From Methylorubrum rhodesianum (lineage in GTDB: Bacteria; Pseudomonadota; Alphaproteobacteria; Rhizobiales; Beijerinckiaceae), in assembly GCF_014199985.1 (NCBI RefSeq), contig NZ_JACHOS010000006.1, forward strand, positions 186,001-250,000: a DNA stretch of 64,000 nucleotides. Direction: 5' to 3'. The notes under the pieces were generated by a model. It ran no database searches. It saw nothing but the letters and a program-made list of their open reading frames with translations, and was not told where the DNA came from. The translations under genes and the position numbers were made by a program. Each line of letters begins with the position of its first letter. Positions within the stretch are counted from its first letter, which is position 1. Positions 61,142 to 64,000 of this stretch are shown here, piece by piece.

Positions 61142-63529
61142 ATGTTCAGGTCCGAACGCTCCGCGCCTCCGCGCTTGGTCGTCGCTGGCGGCGGTCCCGC
61201 CGGCTGGATGGCCGCGCTCTACCTGAAACGTGTCCTGCGCCGGGCCGGCTGGACGGTCACCCTCGTCGGGTCGGCCCCGGCCGCGGGGTCCTCCGCCGCC
61301 CTGGCGACGCGCCCGGCCTTCACCCGCTTTCTCAAGGGATTCGGGATCGACGAGGCGATCTTCATGCGCCGCTGCGCGGCGACCTATCGGCTCGCCAGCC
61401 GCTACGACGATTGGTTCGCCGAGGGTCAGGGCCACTGGCATCCCTTCGGTGCCTGCGGCCCGCGGATCGCCGGCCGCGACCTGTTCCACTACTGGATGAA
61501 GCTTCGCAGCGAGGGCGCCGAGGACGAGGCCGGAGATTACGCCGATTACGCGCCCCAGGCGCTGATGGCGGCCGCAGGGCGCGGGCCCCGCCCCGTGGCA
61601 GACCGGTCCTCGCTCACCGAGTCCGGCGATTACGGCTATCACCTCGACCGGACCGCCCTCGTTCGTTTCCTGCGCGAGCTGGCGCTCTCCGAAGGCGTGC
61701 GTGGGGTAACAGGGCGGGTCCGCGAGATCGAGCGCGACCTCTACGGCGATGTCGGCGCCCTCGTTCTCGACCGAGGGCTGAAGGTCGAGGGCGATATCTT
61801 CCTCGATTGTACGGGTGCCACCGCGCAACTCATCGGCACTGCGCTCGGCGAGGCCTGGGTCGCGGGCGGCGGCCCCGGAGACCGCGTAGCCCGCCTGTCC
61901 CTCTCGCGATCGCCCGAGGTGCTGCCCTTCACGGCCTATCGCGGCTGGGCGGAGGGATGGACGGCGTCGCTGCCGCTGGCCGATCGCACGGAGCACCTCT
62001 TCGTCTATGACAGCCGGACCACGCCGCCGGATGCGGCGGCGGCCACCCTGCGACGCGCCTTCGATGGCGAGGCGGGCATCGTCGACGCGGAGTTGCGTCA
62101 CGGTCGCCGCGCCGCACCGTGGCAGCGCAACGTCGTCGCCCTCGGTGCGGCGGCCGGAGCGGTCGAGCCGCTCCTCGGCTTCGATCTCGATCTCGTCCTG
62201 GCCGGACTCGAGACCTTCCTCGCCACCCTGCCGCGGCAGGGGGAAGGGGGCGATGTGCTCCGCCGCGCCTATGCCGCGCGCCTGAACCGCTTCCACGACG
62301 ATGCGGCCGAGGCGGTGGCCGCGCATTACGTTCTCGGCCGCCGGTCGGAGCCGTTCTGGGCGGCCGCCCGCGCGGTGACGATTCCCGACCGGCTCGCCGA
62401 CCGCCTCGACCTCTACGAGTTGGCCGGGCATGTCGCGTTGTCCGAGGAGGCGCCGTTCAGCGAGGGCGATCACTACCTCCTGTTCTCCGGCGCCGATTTC
62501 CTGCCGCGTCGGCCCTTCGCTCCGGTCGATGTCGCCGATGGCCGCGAGATCGCCCGTCTGCTCGCCAGCATCCGTGCCCAGTCGGCCCAGATCGCCGAGG
62601 CCATGGCGCCGCATGTCCGTCTGATGGACACGTTGCACGGCCAGGCACCCTTCGCTGGGCCTGCGGTACGCATCGCGGCGGCTTCGGCGCCGGTCGGCCC
62701 AGCGGGCTTGCGCCGGACGCCGGAGGGCGCGTGTCTCGCCGATCTGGTCGCGGGGCTCGGCCAGCCCTTCGGCTACGAGCGCTCGGTGAAGGCCTCCCCG
62801 GCGGGATTGCAGACCGACCGCTTTCTCATGAGCCTGCACCGCGCGAGCCTCGGCCTCGCGCCCGAGACGACGCTCGACCGGCTGGCCGCCGGGCTCGGAC
62901 TGCCGGAGCGGGAGCGCGCGGAGGCCGCCAGTCTGATCGGCGGGGCGGACATCCTCCATCTCGGCTACGAGGACGGCCCGTCGGGCGCGCTCTACAAGCT
63001 CTATGTCGAATGGTCGTCGCGCACCGACGCGGCCTGGACCGGAGCGGACGAGGCGGGCGCGGAGCCGATGCTGGTCCATCGCGCCTACAAGTGGAAGCCT
63101 GGGGGAACGCATCCGCCCGTCGTCACCCTCTACCATTGGCCACGGGTGCGCGGCCCCGAGGAGATCGAGGCGCGGTTGAACCGGATGGCCGGCGAGTGGG
63201 GGGCGGTCGGCGCCCCCGCCCGCGACACCGCCCAGGCGATCCTGCTTCTGGCGCAGGAGCGCGGGCGCGGTGCGGTCCACTATCTCGAAGCCCGCGAAGA
63301 GCCGGGACGGCGCCTGTCCTACGACCTCAACCTCTATGCCTGCGGCCTGACCGTGGCCGATGCGGAGCCGCTGCTCGGCCAAGCCTTCGTCGATCTCGGG
63401 ACGCCGCGCGAGGCGGCCGCAAGGGTCCTGCGAGAGAGGCTTCAGGAGACCTTGGGGCATGTCGCCGGCGGCGCCGGGCGGGACGGCCAGCCCTTCGTCA
63501 CCGTATATTCCGGCGTCGCGGGCGGATGA
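61142..63529 (+). CDS. Tryptophan-halogenase-family flavoprotein with altered active site and C-terminal extension
   Basis: A 795-residue protein. The FAD motif is VVAGGGPAGWMAALYL (residues 13-28), and HYWMKLRSEG, YGYHLDRTALVRFLRELA, FLDCTGAT and AAAGAVEPLLGFDLDLVLAG match the family. By alignment with RebH the catalytic Lys (K79, in NASYKV) is Arg83 (AATYRLASRYDDW), and the WxWxIP motif is GWTASLP (272-278), lacking the second Trp. The family's GEAT motif is also replaced. Glu342 (VEP) is kept. A 290-residue C-terminal extension starts near 505. It may act as a monooxygenase or dehydrogenase rather than a halogenase. The start at 61142 is chosen over GTG 61109. Confidence 0.82.
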   Translation: MFRSERSAPPRLVVAGGGPAGWMAALYLKRVLRRAGWTVTLVGSAPAAGSSAALATRPAFTRFLKGFGIDEAIFMRRCAATYRLASRYDDWFAEGQGHWHPFGACGPRIAGRDLFHYWMKLRSEGAEDEAGDYADYAPQALMAAAGRGPRPVADRSSLTESGDYGYHLDRTALVRFLRELALSEGVRGVTGRVREIERDLYGDVGALVLDRGLKVEGDIFLDCTGATAQLIGTALGEAWVAGGGPGDRVARLSLSRSPEVLPFTAYRGWAEGWTASLPLADRTEHLFVYDSRTTPPDAAAATLRRAFDGEAGIVDAELRHGRRAAPWQRNVVALGAAAGAVEPLLGFDLDLVLAGLETFLATLPRQGEGGDVLRRAYAARLNRFHDDAAEAVAAHYVLGRRSEPFWAAARAVTIPDRLADRLDLYELAGHVALSEEAPFSEGDHYLLFSGADFLPRRPFAPVDVADGREIARLLASIRAQSAQIAEAMAPHVRLMDTLHGQAPFAGPAVRIAAASAPVGPAGLRRTPEGACLADLVAGLGQPFGYERSVKASPAGLQTDRFLMSLHRASLGLAPETTLDRLAAGLGLPERERAEAASLIGGADILHLGYEDGPSGALYKLYVEWSSRTDAAWTGADEAGAEPMLVHRAYKWKPGGTHPPVVTLYHWPRVRGPEEIEARLNRMAGEWGAVGAPARDTAQAILLLAQERGRGAVHYLEAREEPGRRLSYDLNLYACGLTVADAEPLLGQAFVDLGTPREAAARVLRERLQETLGHVAGGAGRDGQPFVTVYSGVAGG

Positions 63530-64000
63530 CTGGTCTCGACCCCGCCCGCCTGGAACTGACCGAGCCGGGTGACCGCTACGCCGACTACTGCCTGTGGGAT
63601 TACGAGCCGGTCGGGCCGACGGCGGGACGCCTGCGGCAGGCGAGCCTGCTCTGGCACTCGCTGGCCTGCGCGGGCGCAGATCCGAAGCTGTTCGCGATCT
63701 GCGACGCGCTGCGCGACGGCCTCGGGCCCGGCCGCAGCGTCTGGGGCGCCAAGCTCCGGGACGGTGTCACCACCTGGGAGTTCTACTTCTACGACTACGC
63801 CCGGGTGGAGCGCACGGTCTCGATCGAGCGCGTGCTGACGATCCTGGCGCCGTTCGCGCCCTGCGATCTGCGCTATGCGGGCGCGCGGCCCTACTTCATG
63901 TTCTCGCTCGACCTCGACGACGCCCTGGCTCGGGGCGAGCGGAGCTTCGATCGCCTCAACATCTATGTCGGCAATCCCGGTAGCAGCGTCTCGTCCGGCC
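63526..64000 (+). CDS. Unknown protein, 3' end outside window
   Basis: The frame opens MTGLDPARLELTEPGDRYAD, with ATG overlapping the previous stop. It runs open to the window end (158 codons). It has aromatic strand segments (GVTTWEFYFYDYARVERTVS, RPYFMFSLDLDDALARGERS, FDRLNIYVGNPGS). Some of these echo the C-terminal extension of the flavoprotein before it (ALYKLYVEWSSR and SYDLNLYACGLTV). The family is not recognised. Co-transcription with the flavoprotein is near certain. Confidence 0.7.
   Translation, partial: MTGLDPARLELTEPGDRYADYCLWDYEPVGPTAGRLRQASLLWHSLACAGADPKLFAICDALRDGLGPGRSVWGAKLRDGVTTWEFYFYDYARVERTVSIERVLTILAPFAPCDLRYAGARPYFMFSLDLDDALARGERSFDRLNIYVGNPGSSVSSG

Overview
The window reads as a high-GC alphaproteobacterial chromosome, most likely Methylobacterium/Methylorubrum. 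Support comes from a formaldehyde-activating-enzyme (Fae) homologue, an aerobic (CobG/CobN-type) cobalamin locus, a complete gene-transfer-agent cluster of the Rhodobacter type, and strong G/C third-position codon use in the core genes. No rRNA, tRNA or CRISPR array was seen.
Layout. (1) 1-6.2 kb: a truncated hybrid histidine kinase, an MFS transporter remnant, an alpha/beta hydrolase, a lipoprotein, a Fae-like protein lacking the usual active-site histidine, and a ModE/LysR-type regulator. (2) 6.5-18.2 kb: cobalamin locus. cobU-cobO are divergent from a riboswitch-headed operon cbtB-cbtA-DUF1636-cobW-DUF4349 lipoprotein-cobN-cobG-cobH-cobI-cobJ, whose genes mostly overlap by a few bases. (3) 18.5-35.7 kb: an RcGTA-like gene-transfer-agent cluster (small and large terminase, portal, protease, capsid, adaptor, tail genes, tape measure, baseplate/host-specificity genes). 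Two oppositely oriented secreted trypsin-like proteases split the head block from the tail block, and the g13-like gene carries a one-base frameshift. (4) 35.68 to about 51 kb: a mosaic, AT-richer foreign island that cuts into the gene at the end of the GTA region. It carries a Tn7-like set (TnsA, TnsB, TnsC, TniQ), a second opposed TniQ, a catalytically dead TnsA-like protein, a decayed cobQ fragment, several unknown genes and, near the right side, an ISL3-family remnant. (5) 51.7-64 kb: two divergent operons. Leftward: DUF3467 protein, GAF-HlyD adaptor, PqqD-like/M50/HlyD membrane protease, SecA-like ATPase and a second HlyD adaptor. Rightward: O-methyltransferase, P-loop kinase, a tryptophan-halogenase-family flavoprotein lacking the halogenase lysine, and a truncated unknown gene.
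Working picture. Region 2 supplies cobalt uptake and corrin-ring synthesis under B12 feedback. Region 3 is a domesticated phage-like particle. Region 4 is a cut-and-paste transposon remnant or element. Region 5 is the best candidate for an undescribed system: it looks like a modification-plus-export module in which a peptide-recognition domain is fused to an intramembrane-type protease and paired with a SecA paralogue and membrane-fusion adaptors. Its substrate is not identified in this window.
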